Source: Secundilactobacillus odoratitofui DSM 19909 = JCM 15043
GTDB taxonomy: Bacteria > Bacillota > Bacilli > Lactobacillales > Lactobacillaceae
DNA length: 64,000 nucleotides
Direction of reading: 5' to 3'
Assembly (NCBI RefSeq): GCF_001434895.1
Contig: NZ_AZEE01000028.1
Coordinates: 62,502 to 126,501, forward strand
How positions within the stretch are numbered: the stretch's first letter is position 1; each line of letters starts with the position of its first letter. Below the pieces are notes generated by a model, which ran no database searches, was not told the DNA's origin, and was given only the letters and a program-made list of their open reading frames with translations. The position numbers and the translations under genes are program-made. This document shows positions 18,185 to 29,992 of this stretch, one piece after another.

Positions 18185-18844
18185 ATGAATAAAACAACTG
18201 TAACGACCGTTGTTGCACTTGCACTTGGCCTAGGGGGTGGCTATCTTGCCACGCAACAGCCAACAGTTGCCCAGGCATCAGCGAAGTTTGCTAAAAAGGA
18301 TCTTCAGAATCCATCTGGCTATTATTACACCAATAAGGGCCGTTATGCCTTTCACTGGCAAAACAAGAAGTCCGGTCATAAAACTTACCATTATCTCGTG
18401 ATGTCTGATTTTAAAGCGGGTATCGTGTATACCGGCAGCATTTCATACCACCAGATCAGTGCTAATCGCCGCACGTTTACGACCACGTTTCGACTGTTGG
18501 ACAATGGTGGAAAGCTGACAAGTACGAAATATAAGTTCGGGTTATATAAGTTAAGCAACTCGAAGTACCGGGTTAAACTCTATAACAGTGGTTCTCGGCG
18601 CTTGGTCAGCAATCATGGGACGACCTACGCGATTACCAGAACAACTAAGAATCCGTTCACGCGGATGTTTAATGCTTATACTAAGAAGTCACTGAAAGCT
18701 GATATCAACAAGGTGCTGACCGAACGTTACAACGATGGTTATTCAAAGGTTGATCCGAAGAGTTCGGACGGTCAAAAAGCCTTGAATACGGGTGTGCACG
18801 CTGGTTATGTTTATGTGAAGGATGCGTTTAGTTTGAAGGGATAA
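18185..18844 (+). CDS. Secreted protein of unknown function
   Basis: The 219-residue protein has a signal peptide (MNKTTVTTVVALALGLGGGY..., predicted cut after AQASA near residue 33). The mature part is rich in Lys, Tyr, Ser and Thr (YYYTNKGRYAFHWQNKKSGHKTYH). No LPxTG or lipobox is present, so it is probably released or loosely bound to the wall by charge. Such Lys/Tyr-rich proteins are common in lactobacilli and mostly uncharacterised. The ATG follows GAGGGGG. It is a single gene closed by a terminator at 18896-18938. Confidence 0.75.
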   Translation: MNKTTVTTVVALALGLGGGYLATQQPTVAQASAKFAKKDLQNPSGYYYTNKGRYAFHWQNKKSGHKTYHYLVMSDFKAGIVYTGSISYHQISANRRTFTTTFRLLDNGGKLTSTKYKFGLYKLSNSKYRVKLYNSGSRRLVSNHGTTYAITRTTKNPFTRMFNAYTKKSLKADINKVLTERYNDGYSKVDPKSSDGQKALNTGVHAGYVYVKDAFSLKG

Positions 18845-18895
18845 TGTTTAACTTTGTAGGTTTCTTATCCTGCCTAAATAATTATTTATAACAAG

Positions 18896-18938
18896 TAGAG
18901 GCGACACCCAAGTGGAAACCTGGGTGTCGCCTCTATTT
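18896..18938 (+). terminator. Strong hairpin, probable terminator
   Basis: The 15-bp perfect stem TAGAGGCGACACCCA/TGGGTGTCGCCTCTA is followed by only a short T run (TATTTG), so termination may be partial. Confidence 0.65.
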
Positions 18939-19221
18939 GCGTATTGGTTGATTTCTTATTTCTGATAAATTGATATATTGTAACAAGCATAAATACGTAA
19001 CATTGGCGAAAAATTTGCAAATATCTGAAAAAATCTATCAAGTTTATGAGCTATTTACACTCGGATGTATCAGTCAGTTATCAATCATACTTCCGAATCT
19101 GCTTTCTCTTCACGCAAAATATTATGCAGATCACGACATTTCATTATGCGCCCTTTCCCTAATAGCATTCCCGCCCACACCCCGGTAAACTAAAAGAAAA
19201 CCATGAAACGGGGGACACATT
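18939..19221. other. AT-rich intergenic region
   Basis: A 72-codon open frame at 18970-19188 begins at TTG with no ribosome binding site and is probably spurious. Promoter elements for the gene at 19222 could not be chosen with confidence. Confidence 0.4.
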
Positions 19222-20187
19222 TTGGGACAGTTTAACTTTGACTTGAACGCTTCGCGACTGGACGCAAGTGGTCACTATGATTTTCAAAACGTGTTTGAAT
19301 TTCCAGACTTTATTGAAATGCGGCCGCGGTTGCGTGACGCCGTGCGAACGGTGGCGCAAGAAGCCTTTGATCAGCCCGTGTTGCCGGTGAAAGTAGAACG
19401 GCTGACAACTTCACTGGAAGAACAGTTAGAACGTGAGACTCGTAAGTATGCGCGCCAGTTAGGCGTTTATCCCAACCAGAAGGGTGAACGCAATGAACTG
19501 GTGCGGTTATTTACCCACATTCTGCAGATTATTAGTCGAACGGATGATATCGATGAAGAATTGGAAGATATGATATATGCGGTCAATCAGACTCGATTAA
19601 GTCTGATTGGGCTACCTGAGCTGACGGGTGAAGGTGAACTCTACAACGCGGATCAAGACCAAGAACTTATCCCTGGCACCTTTTATTATGAGGTGACTAA
19701 GCAGCTTGTTAAGCCGTATTTGATTAATTCGAAGGGTGAGATGGTGCCTGAAAATGTCACAGAAGAAGGGCGTCACTTAGTAGTTAAGATGACCACGTAC
19801 GCATACCGTGATTGGGATGCTTACTTGATGCACGAATACGACGAGCAACACATTATCAAAAACGAAAAGGGCCTTCAAGACGAGACCTATTTCAATAAAT
19901 TAGAGGAAATTGAACTCAAGTACGCTGACCACGCTTACGCAGAAGTGTTAGCTGACACTTATCAAGATTTCAGCAAGCTGTTGGTACCGGACTTTGTGCC
20001 AGCCTTTGAAATCATGTCGACGGACTTGCGGCCACTGATTGCCAAACAACCAGGCTTACGCATTCGATTGACCGCCAAAATTGCTGATCGATTTAAACTT
20101 GACGCTGACGGTTTCGAACACGTCATGGATCAGCCACTAAACGAAATCAAAACCAAATACAACTTTTACCGTCAAAACTTTGCTTAG
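19222..20187 (+). CDS. Conserved-looking cytoplasmic protein of unknown function
   Basis: I do not recognise this 321-residue soluble, acidic protein. No membrane segment, signal peptide or known motif is visible. The frame opens at TTG (19222) after a GGGGGAC site; the next in-frame Met is about 32 residues inside, so TTG is likely. It is followed 12 bp later by another unknown gene, with which it forms an operon ending at a shared terminator (20650-20694). Codon use resembles the surrounding chromosome, so it is not obviously acquired. Confidence 0.65.
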   Translation: MGQFNFDLNASRLDASGHYDFQNVFEFPDFIEMRPRLRDAVRTVAQEAFDQPVLPVKVERLTTSLEEQLERETRKYARQLGVYPNQKGERNELVRLFTHILQIISRTDDIDEELEDMIYAVNQTRLSLIGLPELTGEGELYNADQDQELIPGTFYYEVTKQLVKPYLINSKGEMVPENVTEEGRHLVVKMTTYAYRDWDAYLMHEYDEQHIIKNEKGLQDETYFNKLEEIELKYADHAYAEVLADTYQDFSKLLVPDFVPAFEIMSTDLRPLIAKQPGLRIRLTAKIADRFKLDADGFEHVMDQPLNEIKTKYNFYRQNFA

Positions 20188-20199
20188 GATGTGACGAAG

Positions 20200-20637
20200 A
20201 TGATGAACCAAGAACCCTTAACAGGGCCAGAAGCCAAAATGGGTTTACCGGAATTTGAAAACACACTATTTGTGCTGGATGTGGCACCGACCCAAGCGAA
20301 TATTGAAGACTTTGCCATGCAAGGTAACTTGTATCCAGAACCTTTGGATGATGTGGCATGGGCGCTACCTGGGTATTTATCCGACGATTACAATTTATTT
20401 CTGATATTTGCCCCGAACGTTTTGGAGAACTGGACAATTACATGTGCACAGGTCGAAATTGTGAACGGTAACGAAATCACCCATATGAGTAACGTGGTGC
20501 CAACTGGAACTGGTTTGAATGCGATTGCGTCTATCAGTAAGAGTGGGTCAATTGAATTATTAGCATACTTTAAAACGCTGCAAGCGAACGGTTTAGGTCA
20601 TTTTGACGAAGAACTTTGGAAACAAGTTTCACATTAA
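20200..20637 (+). CDS. Unknown protein, second gene of a two-gene operon
   Basis: This acidic protein of about 145 residues has no recognised motif. The best start is ATG 20200 (10 bases after AGGA at 20186-20189). A GTG at 20191 would be only one base from that site, and ATG 20203 is also possible. The upstream gene ends at 20187. It is probably co-transcribed with it, and both may act together. Confidence 0.6.
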   Translation: MMNQEPLTGPEAKMGLPEFENTLFVLDVAPTQANIEDFAMQGNLYPEPLDDVAWALPGYLSDDYNLFLIFAPNVLENWTITCAQVEIVNGNEITHMSNVVPTGTGLNAIASISKSGSIELLAYFKTLQANGLGHFDEELWKQVSH

Positions 20638-20649
20638 ATCGTTGATGTG

Positions 20650-20694
20650 AATGAAAAACGCCTCGGTATGACTACTCACACCGGGGCGTTCATT
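20650..20694. terminator. Bidirectional terminator
   Basis: AATGAAAAACGCCTCGGT pairs with ACCGGGGCGTTCATT across a 14-nt loop. It separates the plus-strand unknown operon from the minus-strand binding protein. Confidence 0.7.
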
Positions 20695-20704
20695 GCTTAT
20701 TCAT

Positions 20705-21766
20705 TTACTTAGTAGCTGTTGAGCCTGATAAAATCAGGTTAGCTTGATGGCGACTCAACTGATAGTTGTAATATTTCTGGTAGAAGGCTTGCGTCTTTTG
20801 GGTCATGTGGAGCTGCTTGAACTGGGCAGGATGTAGTTTCTGCGCAGCCCAAAGCACTTGAAGGGCTTCTTCTGCACTGTAACGATCCCACGGGAAGGTG
20901 CCTTGTGGGTTGCCGTATACGTGACCAGTTTTGACCGCAGTCAGTTTGCTGAGGACGGGGTCTTTTTTCAAGGCTTTTAGGGCATTGGCGGTGGTTGTAC
21001 TACCGACAATGATGACGTCGGGGTTAGACTTGGCCAATTTTTCAGTTGTGACCGAAATCATGTTACCTTTTTGAGACAGGGCGTTTTGACCACCAGCTGC
21101 CTTGATCCATTCGTCCACAATCGTGTTTTGGCCATCCACCACGTTTAAGTTGGTGCTGTTGACGATGTGGAGCACCTTTGGCTTGTTGGTGACACCTTTC
21201 AGCTGAGTTTTAACGTAATTCAAGTTGCTGGTTAAGTCCTTTTGGTAATTCTTAGCAACTTTAGGCGCGTTACCGCCTAGTACGTTTGCGGTTAGGTTTA
21301 CGGAACGACGTAAGCCCGCAAAATCCTGATACATGGCGTTCACGGTCGGTAATTTAGCGTTTCGGGCCTGTTTAATTTGGCCAGGGTCAGATGAAATCAC
21401 CACGTCAGGTTTCGTTTTGAGTAGCGCTTCAATCTGCATGTCCTCTCCGGAAAACGGTGCTTTAACTTTTGAAATGCCAGGGAAAATGGCGTTGATCCAT
21501 GGCTCTGTTTTAATCATTTGTGTGGTTGCCACTAATTTCTTTTGACCGCCGAGTAGCATCACGACTTGATTATTTGCGTGCCAAAGGTCAGCAACTCGTG
21601 AGACTTGGGTGGGAAGCTTAACTTTGGTACCACTCATATCAGTCACCGTTCGGGTGGTCGTTGAGCTGTTACTGCTAGACTTGCTAGTATTCCCACAGCC
21701 GACCACAATGGTAGCCAATGCTAGTATACTTAAGATACCAGCGACAAAACGAACTTGATGTTTCAT
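20705..21766 (-). CDS. ABC transporter substrate-binding lipoprotein, FecB/BtuF type
   Basis: This 353-residue extracytoplasmic binding protein belongs to the family that captures iron chelates, corrinoids, heme or molybdate for FecCD-type importers. A lipoprotein signal is visible (hydrophobic 8-22, lipobox VVGC with Cys24). The two-lobe fold is indicated by LKTKPDVVISSD near 115, the long helix region near 150-180 (FAGLRRSVNLTANVLGG) and NPDVIIVGS near 250. ATG 21766 follows GGAGGAG. The only matching permease and ATPase genes in the window are 10 kb away (31719-33517), so it probably works with them. The ligand is not visible; the molybdate alternative is discussed in the findings. Confidence 0.85.
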   Translation of the reverse strand: MKHQVRFVAGILSILALATIVVGCGNTSKSSSNSSTTTRTVTDMSGTKVKLPTQVSRVADLWHANNQVVMLLGGQKKLVATTQMIKTEPWINAIFPGISKVKAPFSGEDMQIEALLKTKPDVVISSDPGQIKQARNAKLPTVNAMYQDFAGLRRSVNLTANVLGGNAPKVAKNYQKDLTSNLNYVKTQLKGVTNKPKVLHIVNSTNLNVVDGQNTIVDEWIKAAGGQNALSQKGNMISVTTEKLAKSNPDVIIVGSTTTANALKALKKDPVLSKLTAVKTGHVYGNPQGTFPWDRYSAEEALQVLWAAQKLHPAQFKQLHMTQKTQAFYQKYYNYQLSRHQANLILSGSTATK

Positions 21767-22128
21767 ATAACAAACTCCTCCCAGAATAAATGCAGTGGTT
21801 CAAATAATTGCTGTTCAACGATTTTATAGTGTTCCAACATGAAGAGAATGAAACCGCTTATAAAATAATTATATCGTATTTTTGGTATATTTTCACTTAA
21901 TTGACAGGAATATTTAAGCATAAAATTGACTGAAAACGCCGTTATATCAGCATTAATTGCAGCTGTTCGTCCGGCATCATCAACTTGCACCTTAACTCGT
22001 TTCAACTGTAATTTATACGGCCAGAGCAACACGAATTGCAACGGATGTGGTAACATAGTGAAAGCAGTTATTTTACGTTATAAACCCGTGGGGAGTGCGG
22101 GTAAATTCAAGGTAGAGGAGTGCCAAAG
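21767..22128. other. Divergent intergenic region
   Basis: It holds the promoters for the binding protein (minus) and the polyprenyl synthase (plus), but I could not pick convincing -35/-10 pairs. Two overlapping open frames here (21763-22056 minus, 21926-22201 plus) have no ribosome binding sites. No NreC-like dyad was seen. Confidence 0.35.
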
Positions 22129-23106
22129 ATGGTTCACAAACTATGGCGCCAGTTTCCACGAGTTCAGACACAACTACAACAGTTGCAACCTTATCTCGTA
22201 GATGTGGTGACATTACCAAACCAACCGATACATAAACGAATACTCGCGTTATTACAATCTGGGGGCAAGCTCTTACGGCCCGGTCTGTTTTACTTGTTTA
22301 CTGAGTTTGGTGAACAACATGATGAAGACGCTTTGCGTGCAGGGGCTGCATCCTTGGAACTACTTCACGTTGCTACACTGATTCACGACGACGTGATTGA
22401 CCGTTCGCCACTACGTCGTGGTGTGACGACGATTCACACGCTGTATGGCTCACGAAACGCTGTGTACGCGGGCGATTATTTGTTCACGGTTTATTTTAAT
22501 GAAGTCATGAAAGCCACCCATGATATGGCCGAATTGCAGCTGAATATCAACAGCATGCGCGACATTTTGATTGGTGAGTTGGAACAGATGACGCTTAATT
22601 ACAAGCGTGACGTGACTGAAGATGAGTATTTCCAAGAGATTAGTGGTAAAACTGCCGAGTTATTCTGGCTTAGTTGTCGACAAGGTGCATCGTTGAGTCA
22701 TAGCTCACAAGCTGTGGTTGACTTGGCTGGTCAAATCGGCATGACGATCGGTCAGGCATATCAGATCTTGGATGATATCTTAGATTATGATGGACAGTCC
22801 AAAGCCACCAAGAAGCCAGTTTTAGAAGACCTTAAGTCGGGCGTCTATTCGTTACCGTTAATTCTGGCAATGAAGGGGGCTGGTCAGGTCTTTAAGCCTT
22901 ATCTGGCCAAAAAAGACCAGATGACTAGTGACGACATGGTGCAGGTTCAACGACTGGTGACGCAATATGATGGTGTGGGTCAGGCAAAAGCTAAAGCGGC
23001 TGAATTGACACAACAAGCTTTAGCGTTGATTGATCAATTACCAGACCAGCCCGTCAAACAGGATTTGGCAACCTTAACCTCATGGTTGCTTGGGCGGCAA
23101 CAGTAA
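22129..23106 (+). CDS. All-trans polyprenyl (heptaprenyl) diphosphate synthase
   Basis: This 325-residue trans-isoprenyl synthase makes the long side chain of menaquinone. Both aspartate-rich motifs are present: first DDVIDRSPLRRG (near residue 85) and second DDILDY (near 218), plus GGKLLRPGL near 45. ATG 22129 lies 8 bases after GAGGAG; a GTG at 22120 overlaps the site. Product length (hepta versus other) cannot be read from sequence. A quinone is required as electron donor to NarI, so this gene is a likely support function for nitrate respiration. It is monocistronic with a terminator at 23126-23169. Confidence 0.87.
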   Translation: MVHKLWRQFPRVQTQLQQLQPYLVDVVTLPNQPIHKRILALLQSGGKLLRPGLFYLFTEFGEQHDEDALRAGAASLELLHVATLIHDDVIDRSPLRRGVTTIHTLYGSRNAVYAGDYLFTVYFNEVMKATHDMAELQLNINSMRDILIGELEQMTLNYKRDVTEDEYFQEISGKTAELFWLSCRQGASLSHSSQAVVDLAGQIGMTIGQAYQILDDILDYDGQSKATKKPVLEDLKSGVYSLPLILAMKGAGQVFKPYLAKKDQMTSDDMVQVQRLVTQYDGVGQAKAKAAELTQQALALIDQLPDQPVKQDLATLTSWLLGRQQ

Positions 23107-23125
23107 TGATTTTGAAATATGACAG

Positions 23126-23169
23126 AAGTACTTAGAATTCCGGTAATGGAATTTTGAGTGCTTTTTTTA
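23126..23169 (+). terminator. Rho-independent terminator
   Basis: AAGTACTTAGAATTCC pairs with GGAATTTTGAGTGCTT (several G-U pairs), followed by a run of T residues, 20 bp after the polyprenyl synthase. Confidence 0.8.
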
Positions 23170-23271
23170 TTGGGTGTCACTGATACTGTGACCAGCGGTT
23201 TACCTACAGTTCTCGACACGTTAGTTCGATCGGTATTTAAACGTATAACGGTCAAGTGACGTTAGTGTAGA

Positions 23272-23433
23272 CAATCAGGCCCGGTCCGCAGCAGTGACAA
23301 ATGGCTGTTGGTGCTTTAGTATTTACAACCATTGGACGGTCATGAGACTCGGGTTGTGAGGCTCATGACCGAAGCGTAAGACACGGGAAACGTGGCCGAA
23401 GCTGGTCCCACGGCAGTGGACCGGGCCTGATTA
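23272..23433 (+). ncRNA. Structured repeat element, copy B (multi-stem RNA candidate)
   Basis: The closing stem (23273-23289 with 23416-23432) encloses hairpins at 23300-23304/23329-23333, 23338-23346/23362-23370 and a CACG-GGAAA-CGTG stem-loop near 23382-23395. The single-stranded blocks AGTGACA, GGAC, GAGAC...GGTT...GCTCA, GAAGCGTAAG and GAAG-TGGTCCCAC-GC match copy A at 12178-12345 in order and spacing, while stem sequences differ. It lies between the polyprenyl synthase and the feo operon in a 427-bp gap without genes. Function is unknown. Confidence 0.7.
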
Positions 23434-23492
23434 TCGAAACGAAAGCGGTGCGTAAAAGCGCATCAAACTAATCTAAAAACTCGCGATGCCCA

Positions 23493-23527
23493 ATAAAAAA
23501 ACCACCAAGCAATTAAACTTGGTGGTC
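23493..23527 (-). terminator. Rho-independent terminator of the feo operon
   Basis: ACCACCAAG/CTTGGTGGT with a T-run on the minus strand (seven A residues on plus at 23494-23500), seven bases beyond the small FeoB-associated gene. Confidence 0.85.
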
Positions 23528-23533
23528 AAATGA

Positions 23534-23698
23534 CTATACCGGACGCTTCTTAGCGTTGTCCATCATTCGCTTGGCTTCACAGTCGTAATCACAAGCTGCG
23601 CACTTGCCTTGTTTGGAACGCTTCACAGCGCGGTAAATCTGATAGCCGGCAAATCCAACAATGGCGGCCATGATTAAAATATTAACAATCAAACTCAT
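23534..23698 (-). CDS. FeoB-associated Cys-rich small membrane protein
   Basis: I translated this 54-residue gene by hand. It has an N-terminal membrane helix (residues 3-23), a basic stretch (YRAVKRSKQGK) and a C-A-A-C-D-Y-D-C cysteine cluster (Cys33, Cys36, Cys40). This is the hallmark of the short FeoB-associated proteins often found at the end of feoAB operons. It may act in handling ferrous iron next to FeoB. The ATG at 23698 follows AGAGGC. It lies 15 bp after the feoB end and is closed by the operon terminator. Confidence 0.85.
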   Translation of the reverse strand: MSLIVNILIMAAIVGFAGYQIYRAVKRSKQGKCAACDYDCEAKRMMDNAKKRPV

Positions 23699-23713
23699 CT
23701 CGAATGCCTCTTT

Positions 23714-25711
23714 TCACATGAACAAAGAACCAATCTGAAAAATCAAAAAGGCTAAACTATAACTGATAAATAGGCTAGAGACCACCGAATAAGTGGCCCA
23801 CTTACCAGAACCAGTCTCTGACTTAATTGTCCCAATCGTAGCAAAACATGGGATGTAAAGCAAGATAAAGACTAATAATGCATAGGCAGATAACATGTTG
23901 AAACTGCCACCCAATGCAGCGATTAACGCGGTTTGGTTGCTGGTATGGAATAACACCATCATGCTGGAACTGATGACTTCCTTAGCGAGGACGCCAGTCA
24001 ACAACGCGCTGATTGGCTGCCAAGTTGTAATGCCAATTGGCTTGAAGGCGGGCAGTAACAGTTGACCTAAGTTAGCCGCAAAACTTTGACTAATATTGGT
24101 GGTGTAACCGTGCAAACCAAAGTTTGATAACAGCCAAATTAAGACGGTACCGGCAAAAATAATTGTGCCGGCTTTTTTGACGAAGCCCTTGCCTTTATCC
24201 CACGTCCCGTGCCAGATAATGTCAGGACGTGGCATGTGGTACTGCGGTAGTTACACGATGAAAACTGAGTTCTCTTTAACGTGAAATAAAACGTGGTAAA
24301 ACTTAGCCATTAACAGACCAACCGTGATCCCCAAGAAATAAATTGATAACACAATCACGGCTTGATGACGTGGAAATAGGGCGGCTACGAACAGGCTGTA
24401 AATTGGCAGTCGTGCAGAGCAACTCATGAAAGGTGAAATCAGGGTGGTGATCAGTCGCTCTTTGGGTTGTTCGATCGTACGTGCGGCCATGATACCGGTG
24501 ACGTTGCAACCAAACCCAATAATCAGTGGAATGAACGCCTTACCGTTCAGGCCAATCAGTTCCATGATTCGGTCAGTCACGAGAGCTGCCCGGGCCATGT
24601 AGCCGGAATCTTCAAGAATCGAAATACAGGCGAATAACACGAAAATCTGGGGCATAAACACTAGCACACCGCCAACCCCGGCGATTAAGCCATTGACGAC
24701 TAATGACCGTAACATCGGCAACGCGCCAACTTGAGTAAGAAAATGATTTGCCCAGGTGGATATCGGGCCAGATAACAGTGCATCAAGCTGGTTAGACAGT
24801 GGCGTGCCAATCCAGTCAAATGATAGTTTAAACATTAAAAAGAAGACACCAATAAAGACGGGTAAACCGAGTAACGGGTGGGTGACCACTTTATCGATTT
24901 TTGACGTTATCGTAACGTGCTTCGTGGATTCGAGTGTCTCAGTTGCTGTGGTAAGCGTTGATTCAATAAAGGCCAAGCGGGTCTCAAAAATCGCATCCTC
25001 AAACTTCTGAGCATCATAATAAGCACGTTGGGAAAGTAACGGCTTTAAATCATGTGCTTTAGCGTATTTTCGAACCACTTTATTGCAATTAATGTACTGG
25101 ATTGATAACCAATGAGCAAATTGTGGCTCAATTTTATAATCATTTACTAATGAATTAGTTGCCTGTCGGATGGCTTGATTAACCATCATCGGATAGTCTA
25201 GTTTCAGCGGTGAATTTTCATGGATCTGAGCTTGATCTTTTACTAATTCAGATTTTAATTGTTCCAACCCCTCTTTGCTGCGGGCATTAGTGGTACGAAT
25301 CGGGCAGCCTAGAGCGTTTGCGAGCGTTTCCAAATTATAGTAATGGCCAGTTCGCTTTAAGTCATCGATCATGTTAAGTGTGATGATGACTGGCAAGCCC
25401 AGTTCCAATACTTCGATGGATAACAGTAGGTTACGCTTGAGCTGACTGGCGTTGGTGACGTTTAAAATCAGGTCAGGCTTGCTCCTGAGCAGGTAATTAG
25501 TCACCACGGATTCGTCCTTAGTGATTGGGTTGAGCGAATAAATGCCTGGCAAGTCTACAACCATAGTGTCACTGTGTTTAATTTGACCGACCTTTTTTTC
25601 TACCGTTACACCGGTCCAGTTACCGACGTAGGCGTACTTATCAGTCAATTCATTAAACAGGGTGGTTTTACCGGTATTCGGATTGCCTAATAATGCGACG
25701 GTTGTCATCAT
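23714..25711 (-). pseudogene. feoB: Ferrous iron transporter FeoB interrupted by an in-frame stop
   Basis: FeoB is the GTPase-coupled Fe(II) importer. The N-terminal part (24251-25711, 486 residues) has G1 GNPNTGKT (residues 9-16), G3 DLPG, G4 NMID and the first Gate domain with several membrane helices. A TAA at 24251-24253 then ends it. The same frame continues without shift for the rest of the protein (to 23714), rejoining as FIV-stop-LPQYHMPRPD, where a Glu is expected in FeoB (E-L-P). A single G-to-T change of GAA to TAA explains it. Restored length would be about 665 residues, normal for FeoB. Either the gene is inactive, or the stop is read through, or the base is a sequencing error. 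Confidence 0.85.
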
Positions 25712-25909
25712 CTAACCCCCTATGAGTTGTCGAAAGACTTGGTAGCGAATACCGATTCGCTGCTGGTCGACTTGAATAATGACGGGTCCATGAAATGGGT
25801 AAAAGCGCACGGTTGTGAGTACGCTGCCAGTTTGAAGACCCAAGCTATGTAGTCGTTGTGTGGTTGAGTCGTCGAGGCCATTAAACTGGTGAATGGTAAA
25901 TTGTTTCAT
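25712..25909 (-). CDS. feoA: FeoA small SH3-like protein
   Basis: FeoA is a small cytoplasmic protein that assists FeoB. The 65-residue protein has the glycine/leucine pattern of the family (RLHSLGLQTGSVL, then a beta strand, VDQQRIGIRYQVFRQL). I chose ATG 25909, ten bases after AAAGG; ATG 25915 is also possible. It directly abuts feoB (stop at 25712, feoB start 25711), so the two are translationally coupled. Confidence 0.88.
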   Translation of the reverse strand: MKQFTIHQFNGLDDSTTQRLHSLGLQTGSVLTTVRFYPFHGPVIIQVDQQRIGIRYQVFRQLIGG

Positions 25910-26029
25910 GATCATCAACCTTTCTCGCAGTTAAGCGAACAAAAATATTCTTAAATCAGTTCAATTTCAAATTGTTATTATGAATATCTTACACCATATA
26001 CTATCTCATAATATGATTTTTTTAGGTAT

Positions 26030-26043
26030 AAGGGAAATGCCTA
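26030..26043 (+). promoter_or_regulatory. Candidate NreC-type operator before sufC
   Basis: AAGGG-AAAT-GCCTA matches TAGGG-N4-CCCTA at four of five bases in each half. The flanking 19 bp resemble the narG proximal site. It ends two bases before the suf -35 box and could also influence the divergent feoA promoter. Confidence 0.45.
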
Positions 26044-26045
26044 GT

Positions 26046-26073
26046 TTGAATATCGTGAGAAAACCTCTATAAT
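26046..26073 (+). promoter_or_regulatory. Sigma-A promoter of the suf operon
   Basis: TTGAAT (26046-26051) and TATAAT (26068-26073) are separated by 16 bp, giving a leader of about 120 nt before sufC. Confidence 0.75.
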
Positions 26074-26204
26074 CTAATGATGTAATGAACAATATTTGCG
26101 CCGATAAAAGTAAATGGGATGGTGGCGGTTACATTTTGGCTACGTTTCAGAAATATTCCTAAATATTCTTGTTGGTGATGACTAACTAGTGGAGGATGAT
26201 TTTA

Positions 26205-26999
26205 ATGGCAACGCTCGAAGTGAAAGATCTGCACGTTGAGATTGAAGAAGAAAAGGACCAAACTCGCGAGATTTTAAAGGGTGTTAATTTAACCATGAAT
26301 ACCGGCGAGATTCACGCCATCATGGGACCTAACGGAACGGGTAAATCAACACTGTCACAGACCATCATGGGTAATAGCGCCTATCACGTTACGCAGGGTG
26401 ACATTTTATTAAATGGTGAAAGCATCTTGGACATGCCAGTTGACGAGCGTGCTCGTAAAGGTTTGTTTTTAGCAATGCAATACCCAGCTGAGATCCAAGG
26501 CGTGACCAACGCAGAATTCTTACGGGCGGCAATTAATTCACGTCGGCCAGAAGATGACCAAATTTCAGTCATGGCTTTCTTAAAGGAACTGGATAAGAAC
26601 CTTGAATTATTGGATATGAGTGAAGAAATGACGGAACGTTACCTGAATGAAGGCTTCTCAGGTGGCGAAAAGAAACGAAACGAGATCCTTCAGTTATTGA
26701 TGATCAAGCCATCATTTGCCTTGCTAGATGAAATTGACTCTGGGCTTGATATCGATGCACTTCAAGTGGTATCAAAGGGTGTTAACTCAATGCGGGGTGA
26801 CAACTTTGGCTCATTGATCATTACCCACTACCAACGCTTGTTGAACTATATCGTACCTGACGTGGTTCACGTGATGATGGGCGGTAAGATCGTGAAGAGT
26901 GGCGACGCTGAACTCGCTAAGAAACTTGAAAGCGAAGGCTACGCTGGTTTACGTGACGAATTAGGGTTGGATGTTAGTTTAGTTGACGACAACCGTTAA
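26205..26999 (+). CDS. sufC: Fe-S assembly ATPase SufC
   Basis: SufC is the ABC-type ATPase of the SufBCD scaffold, which builds iron-sulfur clusters in the cytoplasm. The 264-residue protein has Walker A GPNGTGKST near residue 41, the signature SGGEKKRNE near 152 and Walker B LLDEIDSGLD near 175; the SGGEKKR form and DEIDSGLD are typical of SufC rather than of transport ATPases. ATG 26205 follows GGAGGA; an upstream ATG at 26196 overlaps that site. It is the first of five genes, sufC-sufD-sufS-sufU-sufB, the usual Firmicute order. Confidence 0.96.
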   Translation: MATLEVKDLHVEIEEEKDQTREILKGVNLTMNTGEIHAIMGPNGTGKSTLSQTIMGNSAYHVTQGDILLNGESILDMPVDERARKGLFLAMQYPAEIQGVTNAEFLRAAINSRRPEDDQISVMAFLKELDKNLELLDMSEEMTERYLNEGFSGGEKKRNEILQLLMIKPSFALLDEIDSGLDIDALQVVSKGVNSMRGDNFGSLIITHYQRLLNYIVPDVVHVMMGGKIVKSGDAELAKKLESEGYAGLRDELGLDVSLVDDNR

Positions 27000-27011
27000 G
27001 GAGGGGTAGTT

Positions 27012-29989
<2,978 letters not shown>

Positions 29990-29992
29990 CTT

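Noticed and set aside
18970-19188. Open frame of 72 residues between two genes
   Set aside because: TTG start, no ribosome binding site, no domain; the stretch is AT-rich intergenic DNA.
21763-22056. Open frame of 97 residues on minus upstream of the binding lipoprotein
   Set aside because: It has no ribosome binding site and overlaps the lipoprotein start region; the amino-acid pattern does not look like a protein.
23272-23433. Considered a T-box or other known riboswitch for the structured repeat
   Set aside because: No T-box sequence (AGGGTGGNACCGCG) and no terminator or downstream gene on the same strand; two copies with free-standing layout argue against a cis-riboswitch.
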